Source of the DNA: Planctomycetota bacterium
GTDB lineage: Bacteria; Planctomycetota; Phycisphaerae; Tepidisphaerales; Tepidisphaeraceae
Length of the DNA: 49,255 nt
Reading direction: 5' to 3'
Assembly (NCBI GenBank): GCA_026693085.1
Contig: JAPLNB010000383.1
Span: 1-49,255, forward strand
Under the pieces are notes generated by a model, which made no database searches, had not been told where the DNA came from, and saw nothing but the letters and a program-made list of their open reading frames with translations. The translations under genes and the position numbers were made by a program. Position 1 is the stretch's first letter, and each line of letters begins with the position of its first letter. Shown here piece by piece: positions 37,260 through 45,794 of this stretch.

Positions 37260-37481
37260 CGGCTCGTATGTAGGGAGGGCTGAGAGCCAGAACTTCCCCT
37301 GCTCCGAATGCACAGTCACTCGCCCTCCGCCGCTGCCAATGCAAAGCCGATCGTTCCTCCAGTAGCTCCGCACAAACATGGCTGTCGTGCCGGCAGCAAC
37401 CAGCAGGCACATAACCGCGACGATTCCGAGAAACCGACCTCTGCCAAAGGGTGTCACGTAATCTACTCCTGATTCAGTCAT
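37260..37481 (-). pseudogene. Membrane protein truncated by the istB remnant
   Basis: The first 74 residues of a protein with one N-terminal membrane helix (GRFLGIVAVMCLLVAAGTTAM) and an extracytoplasmic part rich in Gly and Val. After ALPTYEP the frame runs straight into IstB sequence. The ATG immediately follows the TGA of the small DDFYPTE-tailed ORF, indicating translational coupling. No family recognised. The original 3' part is lost. Confidence 0.6.
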
Positions 37482-37604
37482 TCAATGCGGGTCGTTCGGA
37501 TGCGCGTGGCGTTCCGTCGGATAGAAGTCGTCCTTGTCCTTGCCGTACTCCTTCTCCTGTCTTGCCTTCTCCTCGGCGGAAAGTTCCAGTTTCTGAGCGG
37601 TCAA
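37482..37604 (-). CDS. Tiny ORF with DDFYPTE C-terminal tail
   Basis: 40 residues if initiated at the TTG at 37604, with GGAG ten bases upstream; another TTG at 37613 is possible. The peptide is highly charged (ELSAEEKARQEKEYGKD) and ends KDKDDFYPTERHAHPNDPH. The ending matches the last residues of the 289-residue membrane protein at 46701-47570 (QDEDDFYPTELKTHTEKHE). The reading frame is the same as that of the upstream SUMF1 gene and is separated from it only by that gene's stop. Its own stop directly abuts the next ATG. It may be a small protein or the surviving tail of a larger homologue. Confidence 0.45.
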   Translation of the reverse strand: MTAQKLELSAEEKARQEKEYGKDKDDFYPTERHAHPNDPH

Positions 37605-37664
37605 CCGCGTCAAGCTCCGCCAGCCAGTGGGATGAGACGCAGCGACGGTAATGCACCCGACAAA

Positions 37665-38636
37665 TCAGTCCACGTCCGCCGCGACCACCACCACCCGGAA
37701 GCCGTAGCTGCCGCGCCCGTAGTCAAAAAACATGAGGCGGTACGCCGAGCGGCAGACCGCCGGATAGTTGAACCAGCTCCCGCCACGCAGCACACGGAGG
37801 CTGCCTGTGTCCGCTCCCGTGGGGTCGGTGGACACTCCCTGGTCGTAGTCCCTGGGCCGGTCCTGGCACCACTGCCATGCGTTGCCGTTCATATCATAGA
37901 GGCCGAACGCATTGGCCTTGAGACTACCCACCGGAGAGGTGAACGCAAAACCATCGTTCCAGCTAAAGAACAACTCGTCAAAGAATTTGGGTGACTTCTT
38001 CTTGAGGCTCTGGTCAGCGCAGTTAGCCCAGCCCTTGCCGTCATCCGGGTTGTCGCCCCACAGATACGCCGTCTTCGTTCCGGCACGGCAGGCGTATTCC
38101 CACTGCGCTTCCGTCGGCAGCACCACCGTCTTACCGCTCTTCTTCGACAACCAATCGCAAAACACCTGTGCGTCGTTCCAGCTTACCGCCACCACCGGAT
38201 AGTCACCCTTCTGGTCGAAACTCGGGTTGCGCCACGACACACCGTCCATCGGCTTGAAGGCGAGTTTGCCGTCCTTGATGTCCACGCCCAGCGACCGGCC
38301 AGCCTTCTCGGCGTCGGTCTTGTAGCCGCTGTCCTTCACGAACGCCGCGAACTGGTCCACGGTCACATGGGTTACCCCCATGTAGAAGGGCTTGCTGATC
38401 GTCACCTCGTGCTGGATTTCATTGTTGACGCGACCTCTCTCCGTCTGCGGGCTGCCCATCAGAAACTTCCCTGTCGGAATCTGCACCAGCTTCATCGTCA
38501 CCTTGTCGCCAAGGTCCAGGGTCAGTTCCTTGGCGGGCTGAGCAGCCTCAGCTTGACACGACTTCCTATCGAACCCGCCCAACATCCACACTGCGCCCAC
38601 GAGCACCATCATTGCCATCTCAAGGGTCTTCATCAT
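37665..38636 (-). CDS. Exported SUMF1/formylglycine-enzyme-fold protein
   Basis: 323 residues with AGGAG nine bases before the ATG pair and a signal-like N-terminus. The body is an FGE-sulfatase domain: MKLVQIPTGKFLMGSP start, VSWNDAQVFCDWLSKKSGK, LPTEAQWEYACRAGT, NAFGLYDMNGNAWQWCQD and RVLRGGSWFNYPAVCRSAYR. In true formylglycine-generating enzymes two cysteines near RGGS act in catalysis. Here the first position is Asn and only the second Cys remains, so sulfatase maturation is unlikely and a binding or other oxidase role is more plausible. It lies third in the minus-strand run behind the ECF-sigma fusion. Confidence 0.85.
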   Translation of the reverse strand: MMKTLEMAMMVLVGAVWMLGGFDRKSCQAEAAQPAKELTLDLGDKVTMKLVQIPTGKFLMGSPQTERGRVNNEIQHEVTISKPFYMGVTHVTVDQFAAFVKDSGYKTDAEKAGRSLGVDIKDGKLAFKPMDGVSWRNPSFDQKGDYPVVAVSWNDAQVFCDWLSKKSGKTVVLPTEAQWEYACRAGTKTAYLWGDNPDDGKGWANCADQSLKKKSPKFFDELFFSWNDGFAFTSPVGSLKANAFGLYDMNGNAWQWCQDRPRDYDQGVSTDPTGADTGSLRVLRGGSWFNYPAVCRSAYRLMFFDYGRGSYGFRVVVVAADVD

Positions 38637-38717
38637 GTTGTGTTCTCCTGGTTGACGCAGGCATCAGCCTACGGATCGCGCGCTCGGACTCAAAGCGCGT
38701 GTCAATGGTCAGAACGA

Positions 38718-39065
38718 TCAGCTCACCGATGACGTCCCCTCCGTGTCTCTCGACCTTCCAGAAAGCGTCGCGGGGCCGCCATTCGGTGCAGCGACCGGTT
38801 CGACGTGTTTTGTCCAATAGGCCAGACCGACGCTCAGGCAAATCAGTCCCGCCGCTCCCACGTAGAAATTCTGCAGCATCCTTCGGGTCGCGCACATCTG
38901 CTGATACCTGCCGACATAATCGCCTGGAGCGGACAAACTACCGCCATTGGCACGCACCAATTCGGAAAAATCATCCCGCGCTTGCGTTGGAATGAACGCG
39001 GCTGACACCCATGCGACGACCAGTAATGCAATACCTATGAAAGTGATGACCTTGGCAAGTCTCAT
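38718..39065 (-). CDS. Small two-helix membrane protein
   Basis: 115 residues from the ATG at 39065 with AGAGGA about seven bases upstream. Two hydrophobic segments (VITFIGIALLVVAWVSAAF at 6-24 and FYVGAAGLICLSVGLAYW at 67-84) flank a polar loop; the tail is short and hydrophilic. No family recognised. It sits 64 bp behind the ECF-sigma fusion and 81 bp before the SUMF1 gene on the same strand, so it is probably cotranscribed. Confidence 0.6.
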   Translation of the reverse strand: MRLAKVITFIGIALLVVAWVSAAFIPTQARDDFSELVRANGGSLSAPGDYVGRYQQMCATRRMLQNFYVGAAGLICLSVGLAYWTKHVEPVAAPNGGPATLSGRSRDTEGTSSVS

Positions 39066-39129
39066 CTTCTGTCCTCTGTCGAACGACAGTTGGATGCCTT
39101 CTGACGTAACAAGTTCTTTGCGTTCCTTC

Positions 39130-42100
39130 CTATTTCCGTTCCACAATGTCGATCTCACTCCAGAACGTCTGGCCCCACGCGGTGTGCGTCGCCGTCGCGA
39201 AGCTCACAAAAAGCAGGTGGCGGTATTTGCCGATCGGCCCGGTCTCGCCTTGGATGCTCACTCCGCTCTGCCCCATCACTCCATTTTTCGGATCCGTACC
39301 ACCGGCCGTGGCTCTCGTATCCACCGCCGCGATCAATGACCAGCCGCAACTGGCCGGATCGGCGCCTATCTTGGGTTCAGGGTCAAAACCCGACTGCGAT
39401 CCGTCACTGCCATAGACCCGGTACACCTGAGCCCAGCGATTGCTGTCCTTATACCACGCGAAGGTGTTGATCTGGCTCACCTCGATCACCTTGCCGAGGT
39501 CCGCCTTGAGCCGACTCTCCAGAGTGTTGGGCGCAAAGGTGAACATCAGCGACTCATCCCTGGCATGGAGCGGCCCCAGGCCGTCGTTGAGAGTACTCGG
39601 CCCACCGGCAGAGTCTGCCTTGTTCCCGTCGACGATGCTGAAGATGGCGCTTTGCCCGGCGTCTTCCATGGAGATCGTCGGGACGGTCTTGAACGGAAAC
39701 GCTGCGCCGACCTCTTTCTCAGGCAGTATCTCCGTCAGTACCCGCACGCCGCTTCGCTTCCATCGCATGTAACCCAGGGCACGGTCAATTTCCCCATAGA
39801 GACGATTGCTGGACGAAGAAGCTCTGGCCAGCACTTTGCCCTCGGGGTCAATCAGATACGTTGTTGGGAAGTTGACGTATGCCGGGTCCAGCCGCTGTCG
39901 CCAGTTCTCCACCATGGCCACGGTCCCGGCGGCATCCATACCAAGGACTTGCCCTTCCGTGCGATCCTGCTCTAGCAGAATAATGTTCAGTATCGCTATT
40001 TGGCCGCTCGACCCGATGCGGTCCTGAATGATCTTCATAGAGGGGTACATCAAGCTAACGGTTAGACTGCGGCCGTCCCCTCGGGAGCCTTCAAGAAACG
40101 TCAGCACGACGTACTTACCTCGATAGTCGGAGAGCTTCAGCGTGCTCCCGTCTGGTTTCTTTGCTTCCAAGGCCGGGGCGGGAGCGCCGATTTCCGCGCG
40201 CGGGCGCACGTGCACCGCGAGCGTTCCCACGTCGAGGGGTTCATCGCTCCGGCCGCCGGGGATCTCCGGGATGGTGAAGTTCAGCGAGCCTTGAGCAAGA
40301 GTCTCGATGGCGCCTCCTCCGGGGTCCATGGTATCGTTCGAGATATTCAACTGATACTCACCCGCCGGGATGTCGTCGGCGCGGAATGAACCGTCGGGCA
40401 AAATGTCCACAGGATAGGTCCTCGGATATCGGCTCACCGACACCGACGACGGGTTGAGCCGGGCCTTGGCGGCCTTGGCTCGCTCCTGGTTGCTCATGCC
40501 GACCAGATTGGCCAGGCTCTGTACCAGCGACACCGGTTGTGGTCTGCCCGGGCAGACAGACCCAAAGAGGGTCAGTTTCCCGCTCGGATCATCGAGAACA
40601 ACCTTCCCAACGACCGGCCTGCCGGTGCCGCCCAGTTCCACCTGCACTTTGTGGCCGGAGGCCGTTTCAACCACCATGGCGTAGTGGATATGACTCATCT
40701 GGACGCCGCTCTGGAGGTTCCGAGGCACCATGCGGCCCAGCATCGTCGTGCCGGGAACAACACGGGTGAACAGGAAGCGGCCGTTTTCGTCGGTGCGGGT
40801 TGTCTGCGAATATTGAACGCGGCTGGGGGCATAGGCTGGGAGCAGCGTCGAACTGCTGGGGTTGGTCGTTGGCACCACGTTCATGCTCTGGTTACTCAGG
40901 TTGACCTGTTGATCGGCCAGTGGCTTGTCCCCCACGCGAAGCGTACCTTCAACCCGAGCCCACGGCTGGATGACGATCCGGCCATCCTTGGGCATCGCGG
41001 CCGAGCGGACATGGGCAAATCCCTGCGAATGCCGCACAACCAGGTCCGTCCATTGCATGCCCGTCGCAAACGCGAACCGCCCGTCCTTGTCGCTGCGAAC
41101 AGACAGACTCCCGGGGCGGGCTGTACCGTATGCATCGACATCGTTCTGGTTTGCGGCCAGAAGCACTTCGGCATCAGACACGGGCTTACCATCGGCCGTT
41201 ACAACGGTTCCGCTGGGGCCGGGGCCTTGGGCGTCGGCAACCATGTTCGCTCGAAAGGCATACAACGCGTTGATGCCAGTCGTATCCGACTGTGGGGTTG
41301 CCGGTTGCATTACCACCTTTGACTGGTCGCCGGAGCGCGCCCGGTGAATGACCACCGCCGTCGTCACGCTAAACGCCAGTATCGCAGCGATTACGCCGAT
41401 GACCGTCGTTTGGGCTTTGATCATTGTCATGACAATCGCTCCCTTCGCTATCCACGAGCCGGCCGCGCCGGCTGCGGCCGCACCCGCAATCCCGACGCTT
41501 GTGGCCGCTGCCGTAGCCAGCGACACCACATGCGTAGGAGCCGCCTGGACTGCGTTGGCCACCAGCAATCCCGCCAGACCAAGGCTTGTGACCTCCACGC
41601 CTCTACCCGCGAAGAACTCCCGCAACTGTTCAATGGCCCGGCAAACACGCTGCCTGGCCGCATCCTCGCCGATTCCCAGCGTCGCCCCCACTTCAGCCAT
41701 GCTCTGGCCATCGAAGTATCGCAGCAGCAACGCATCCCGGCTCTTCTGGCCCAAGACAGCGATGCCCTCGTCTATTTCGGTGGCAATTCGCTCCCAATCT
41801 GCCTGGCTTGGCCGCTCGTCCATGACTCTCACCATTTGTCCCGCCTGCAATTCATGATGCCGACGCCGCAGTCGGCTCCGCTTGTCTTTTGAGGTCTGGT
41901 AACGGACGGCCGTCAATAGCCAACCCGCTAGAACAACATTAGGACGGATCCTGTGCGCCTTGTGCGCAAGCGCGGCGAACACTGCCTGCGTGGTATCTTC
42001 CGCCTCATGCGGATCGTGCGTCTGGCGCAAGGCAGCGGAATAGACCAAACCCGCATACCGATGCACCAGGGACGTAAATGCCTCCTGCGAGCGGTCTTGC

Positions 42101-42132
42101 GCATACTGCGACAGTAGCCCATGATCGTCCAT
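39130..42132 (-). CDS. ECF sigma factor fused to membrane-anchored extracytoplasmic sensor (1000 aa)
   Basis: Start at 42132 chosen for the AGAGGAAGG upstream. Residues 1-175 are an ECF sigma-70: region 2 (EAFTSLVHRYAGLVYSAAL, HEAEDTTQAVFAAL) and region 4 (KSRDALLLRYFDGQSMAEV, IGEDAARQRV). An Ala/Gly-rich stretch leads to one membrane helix at about 240-263 (VIGVIAAILAFSVTTAVVI). Outside the membrane are a carboxypeptidase-regulatory-like sandwich (about 307-380), further beta domains, a thioredoxin/AhpC-like domain (about 650-790) that keeps the cis-Pro region (NFPTTYLIDPEGK) but has GSRGDGRS where CxxC is expected, and a discoidin-like C-terminal domain (about 825-1000). A sigma factor tethered this way would need proteolysis or work from the membrane. 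First gene of a minus-strand run. Confidence 0.85.
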   Translation of the reverse strand: MDDHGLLSQYAQDRSQEAFTSLVHRYAGLVYSAALRQTHDPHEAEDTTQAVFAALAHKAHRIRPNVVLAGWLLTAVRYQTSKDKRSRLRRRHHELQAGQMVRVMDERPSQADWERIATEIDEGIAVLGQKSRDALLLRYFDGQSMAEVGATLGIGEDAARQRVCRAIEQLREFFAGRGVEVTSLGLAGLLVANAVQAAPTHVVSLATAAATSVGIAGAAAAGAAGSWIAKGAIVMTMIKAQTTVIGVIAAILAFSVTTAVVIHRARSGDQSKVVMQPATPQSDTTGINALYAFRANMVADAQGPGPSGTVVTADGKPVSDAEVLLAANQNDVDAYGTARPGSLSVRSDKDGRFAFATGMQWTDLVVRHSQGFAHVRSAAMPKDGRIVIQPWARVEGTLRVGDKPLADQQVNLSNQSMNVVPTTNPSSSTLLPAYAPSRVQYSQTTRTDENGRFLFTRVVPGTTMLGRMVPRNLQSGVQMSHIHYAMVVETASGHKVQVELGGTGRPVVGKVVLDDPSGKLTLFGSVCPGRPQPVSLVQSLANLVGMSNQERAKAAKARLNPSSVSVSRYPRTYPVDILPDGSFRADDIPAGEYQLNISNDTMDPGGGAIETLAQGSLNFTIPEIPGGRSDEPLDVGTLAVHVRPRAEIGAPAPALEAKKPDGSTLKLSDYRGKYVVLTFLEGSRGDGRSLTVSLMYPSMKIIQDRIGSSGQIAILNIILLEQDRTEGQVLGMDAAGTVAMVENWRQRLDPAYVNFPTTYLIDPEGKVLARASSSSNRLYGEIDRALGYMRWKRSGVRVLTEILPEKEVGAAFPFKTVPTISMEDAGQSAIFSIVDGNKADSAGGPSTLNDGLGPLHARDESLMFTFAPNTLESRLKADLGKVIEVSQINTFAWYKDSNRWAQVYRVYGSDGSQSGFDPEPKIGADPASCGWSLIAAVDTRATAGGTDPKNGVMGQSGVSIQGETGPIGKYRHLLFVSFATATHTAWGQTFWSEIDIVERK

Positions 42133-42186
42133 TTGCCGGCCTTCCTCTGCATAACACCCGCTCAAACCGGAACGTGACATGGACAC

Positions 42187-42642
42187 TCAGACGATCAGAT
42201 GCTCCGGGGCTTGAGCCAGATGGGCGGTGCCAAGATGGGATGGCGGGCCCCGTTCGAGTGGAGCAGCTATGTATTCAACGAAGCGTTGCTGGGCCGACGG
42301 AACCCCAAATCCGGCCGCGAGCCGTTCGTAGGTCCGGTGGGGAAAACGATTACGGTCAAGCAACCATCTACAGTGATGCTGGCGATGGACGGACGTCCGC
42401 GAAGCCCACCTGGCCTGATTCTCGTCTTCGATGTAGGGAATTACGACACAGTCTACGACTTCCAGCAGTTTGTCTCCGATCCTGACGAGCAGTTGTTGCA
42501 CAGCACAGGCATGGAGACGCTGGATTTCATGCGTCACCGGTACCAGGTCAACGTGCTGTTCGTGGACGGGCACGTGGAGAGCCTCTCGATGAGCAATGAT
42601 GGTCTCAAGTCGATTGGTGTTTCGAAGGGCATCTACGAGTAG
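42187..42642 (+). pseudogene. C-terminal fragment of an H-X9-DG-type pseudopilin
   Basis: About 150 residues aligning with the C-terminal half of the pseudopilin at 45795-46664: WRAPFEWSSYVFNEALLGRR, VMLAMDGRPRS, DFMRHRYQVNVLFVDGHVE and NDGLKSI...GIYE. Similarity begins around 42187 with no prepilin signal or ribosome-binding site, only 55 bp from the divergent ECF-sigma fusion. It lies in opposite orientation to the intact copy. A truncated duplicate; probably not functional. Confidence 0.75.
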
Positions 42643-42760
42643 GGCAGGTTGGTGGCCATCAATGTGCCGGAATCCATTCTCCCGAGGGGCCGCCAAAGTC
42701 GCAGCCCAAGTCGCAGCGGGTGCCAATGCTGCTGGCGGCATGTGTCCTACGCTCGCATCC

Positions 42761-44353
42761 TCACTGTGGTGTCGGAATCGCGACCCACCTGGTCCTTGGC
42801 CGAATCTCGCGGGTGAACTGCAGCCCGGTTTGCCGTCCCACATTCTGAAGCAGCGGATCCACACACTCGCCAGAGACGGCAGCCACATCTGGCCCAATGT
42901 GGTTCTGCCACTGCATGAATTCCTTACCAGTTTCGGTCTTGTCGATGACTTCGACGTTGATGAGTTCACCCAGAGCGACCAGAAATCTGCTCATGTCGCC
43001 ACATGACCAGCCGCGCGCCGGCTTTTGCGTATCGATGTAGAAACGGGCGAACCCGGCTTTGCCCGGCGGGTCGTAGCGGCCGGTCGACACGATGACCTCT
43101 TGCTCCAGTTGTCGCCTCTCGAAACGGAGCCTCCACCCCACTTCCTCGCGCAGGATGTTGCCGAAGGCCGCCATCTTTTCGTCGACGGTCGCGTTTTCTC
43201 GCAGTATCCAGTCTCCGGGCACGAGGCGCGTTCGATCCAAGTCATCCATTTGGACGGCGTAGCTTGGCATGTGCAGAGCGTGTCTCAGGACCTCGCTGAC
43301 CATTGGTGGGTTGCCCGACCAGGAATGCCACCTGACTTGGCCGTCAAAGGTGAAAACCGTGATGGTGGATACCGTCAAATCGACGAGTCCGTTGGGGTCA
43401 GCGTTTCTCAGAATGGCTTCTCGCTCGGGGATGAATGGCAACGTGACCCGCTTGAGCACTTGGCCTTCGGCGAGGCAATAGACCTCCTCGAACCGCGATC
43501 GAGTCAAGGGGTCAAGCGGACTGCGGGTTTCAGGGGCGTCGCGTTGGTTCGGGATCGCCACTCTGTCGGGATTGCGTTGCCGAGTCTGATGTACCATGAT
43601 GGCCGCGGTCCCGCCCGCCAACAATAGCGCCAGCAACGAAGTTGCTGCCACCTTTGCCTTTGTCCATACCATGATTGACAACACTCCTTTCGTCATTGCC
43701 GGACACGCAGAGCATTTTGCTGCGGCTGCCGCGGTCGCGGCCGCCAGGCCGGCGGGAGTTGCACTGGCGGCGTTGGCCGACAGAAGCGTCCCGAGGGTTG
43801 CTGCAGAAATGACCAGACCTCGCTTGTTGAAAAAGGCGCGGACGTGATCCAAGGCCCTTGAGACCCGCTGCCTCACCGCGTCTTCCGTGATGCCGAGCCT
43901 ATCGGCAACCTCATGAACGCTCAGGCCCTCGAAGTACCGAAGTACCAGTGCATCGCGATTTCTCTGTCGCACTTCCGCGATGGCCTCATCCAGATCGGGG
44001 GCGATCTGTCCCCATGCATTCTGGGGCGAAGGAGTCTGGGACATGCGGTCCGCCATTTCTGCGGCCTTCTGCTCGTGGCTCTTACGCCGCATTTCACTCC
44101 GTTTGGCATGGGCAGCCACATAGCGGGTTGTGGTTAACAGCCAGGCGGAGAGCACCGTATTGCGTGGAACATTGCCGGCATTCCTGGCGAGAGTGAAGAA
44201 GACGGCCTGGGCCACATCCTCCGCCTGATTCGGTTCGCGCATCTGTCGCAGTGCTGCCGAATAGACAATACCCATGTGGCGGCGAACGAGCTCGGCAAAG
44301 GCCTGCTCGGACCCCGTCTCCACATACTCATTCAATAACCAAAGGTCATCCAT
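42761..44353 (-). CDS. ECF sigma factor fused to membrane helix and periplasmic domain (530 aa)
   Basis: Residues 1-176 form an ECF sigma-70: region 2 (FAELVRRHMGIVYSAAL, QAEDVAQAVFFTLA) and region 4 (RDALVLRYFEGLSVHEVA, ITEDAVRQRVSRAL). An Ala-rich linker contains a CSAC pair at 214-217, then one membrane helix (about 232-255). The outer part ends with LGELINVEVIDKTET...PLLQNVGRQTGLQF, resembling the DUF3738/TIGR03435 secreted domain (inference). The sigma half is clearly homologous to the 1000-aa fusion, while the outer parts differ. It is the last gene of the right-hand minus-strand run, 94 bp behind the PQQ-type propeller gene. Confidence 0.85.
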   Translation of the reverse strand: MDDLWLLNEYVETGSEQAFAELVRRHMGIVYSAALRQMREPNQAEDVAQAVFFTLARNAGNVPRNTVLSAWLLTTTRYVAAHAKRSEMRRKSHEQKAAEMADRMSQTPSPQNAWGQIAPDLDEAIAEVRQRNRDALVLRYFEGLSVHEVADRLGITEDAVRQRVSRALDHVRAFFNKRGLVISAATLGTLLSANAASATPAGLAAATAAAAAKCSACPAMTKGVLSIMVWTKAKVAATSLLALLLAGGTAAIMVHQTRQRNPDRVAIPNQRDAPETRSPLDPLTRSRFEEVYCLAEGQVLKRVTLPFIPEREAILRNADPNGLVDLTVSTITVFTFDGQVRWHSWSGNPPMVSEVLRHALHMPSYAVQMDDLDRTRLVPGDWILRENATVDEKMAAFGNILREEVGWRLRFERRQLEQEVIVSTGRYDPPGKAGFARFYIDTQKPARGWSCGDMSRFLVALGELINVEVIDKTETGKEFMQWQNHIGPDVAAVSGECVDPLLQNVGRQTGLQFTREIRPRTRWVAIPTPQ

Positions 44354-44447
44354 CGGTTGACCGTCCGATTATAGATGCCCGGTCAAGCCACGGATGTGAC
44401 ATTTCTCTGCCAAAGGTCAGCAGAAATGCGGCTCGAACGCCGACGTG

Positions 44448-45680
44448 CTATTCCTCGATGCGGTAGAGATGCGTGTTCGTTCGCAGAAACAGCGCGCCCC
44501 CGCTCACGGCCGGCGAGGCCATGAACCGCCCGTCCAAGCGATTCTCAGCAATCACGTCAGGCTTATCACCAACCTTGACAATGACCGTCACGCCTTTCAA
44601 GGAAGACAGATAGATCATGCCGCGTGCGTACAGAGGTGACGAGACGTACTGCGTGCCCAACCGCGCCTGCCAGATCTGTTGCCCGCTCATGGCATCCAGA
44701 CATCGCACAATGCCACTGTCCAAGGGCATATAAATACGGCCATCGACGAACAGCGGCGTAGGGAGCAGGCACGAAGCTTGGGAGAATCTCCATGCGATGT
44801 TGGTCTGCGCCACATCGCCCGATCCGCCAGGGCGGATTGCCCAGAGTTGTGCCGCGGTATACCCTGTGCTCACGAACAACAACTCGTTGCCATACACCGG
44901 CCGGGCCGCGTTTGAATAGCCCGGCAGCTTGCACGACCATAGTTCTTTGCCCGTCAGAGGATCATAGGCAATACAGTTGTATGCACCTATGCTGATCAAC
45001 TGCTCCCGGCCATCGACGGTAATGGGAAGCGGGACGGAGTAGGCTTTGCGCATAGGCGGCAATTTCCAGCCGAAATCTGTGCTGCGCCGCGTCTTCCAAA
45101 CGGCCTGGCCCGTCTTCTTGTCGAGAGCCGCGACATACTGTTGGCCGATTCCGTCGCAGTTCAGGATGTACAGATCCTTGTACAGGATCGGACTCGAGCC
45201 GGCTCCCTCCATGTGCATGACTTTCAGATCAGTGTTCCTCCAGAGAATCTGCCCCGTAGCGGTATCGATGCACGCTGAGCCGTTCGTGCCAAAACAGACA
45301 TACACACGACCTGTCTCGATCGCGGGTGTAGGGGAGGCGTACGAGTTGAATGAGTTCTTGTATCCGGGATTTGACGGTGCAAAGACCTCAATATTGCGGT
45401 CAATTCGACCGGTGGTCTTATTAACGCACAAGGCCCGAAGCGAGTGACCTTCACTTATTGACGTTGTCAGCCATATCTGATCATCCCAAATCACCGGTGA
45501 CGACCACCCCTCACCAGGTATGGCTGTTCTCCATTTGACGTTCTCGGTCTCCGACCACCTTGTCGGTAGCGCCGCTGACGCGGCATGATTGTTGTGAGAC
45601 GGTCCGAGGAACTCCGGCCATTGGTCGTCCGCTGACAGGCGGGCGCAAACTGCGAGGATAAGAATGATGGCCCGCGACAT
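44448..45680 (-). CDS. Secreted PQQ-type beta-propeller protein
   Basis: 410 residues from the ATG at 45680, preceded by GGAGGGG. A signal peptide (RAIILILAVCARLSA) leads to DQWPEFLGPSHNN, a start typical of planctomycete outer-membrane-assembly/PQQ-like propellers. Blade repeats include VKWRTAIPGEGWSSPVIW, AVWKTRRSTDFGWKLPP, CIAYDPLTGKELWSCKL and CLDAMSGQQIWQARLGTQYVSSPL. Most such proteins bind no PQQ and have a scaffold or sensing role. It lies between the pseudopilin gene and the second ECF-sigma fusion on the same strand. Confidence 0.85.
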   Translation of the reverse strand: MSRAIILILAVCARLSADDQWPEFLGPSHNNHAASAALPTRWSETENVKWRTAIPGEGWSSPVIWDDQIWLTTSISEGHSLRALCVNKTTGRIDRNIEVFAPSNPGYKNSFNSYASPTPAIETGRVYVCFGTNGSACIDTATGQILWRNTDLKVMHMEGAGSSPILYKDLYILNCDGIGQQYVAALDKKTGQAVWKTRRSTDFGWKLPPMRKAYSVPLPITVDGREQLISIGAYNCIAYDPLTGKELWSCKLPGYSNAARPVYGNELLFVSTGYTAAQLWAIRPGGSGDVAQTNIAWRFSQASCLLPTPLFVDGRIYMPLDSGIVRCLDAMSGQQIWQARLGTQYVSSPLYARGMIYLSSLKGVTVIVKVGDKPDVIAENRLDGRFMASPAVSGGALFLRTNTHLYRIEE

Positions 45681-45794
45681 AGACCCCTCCTGCACTGCAT
45701 ACCGGAATCTCGCAGCGAGTGGAAACCGCACACGCGACTACTGGAAGTTGCGCCTCGCTGGTGGGTGGATTGACGAACCTCACGACCACCGAAG

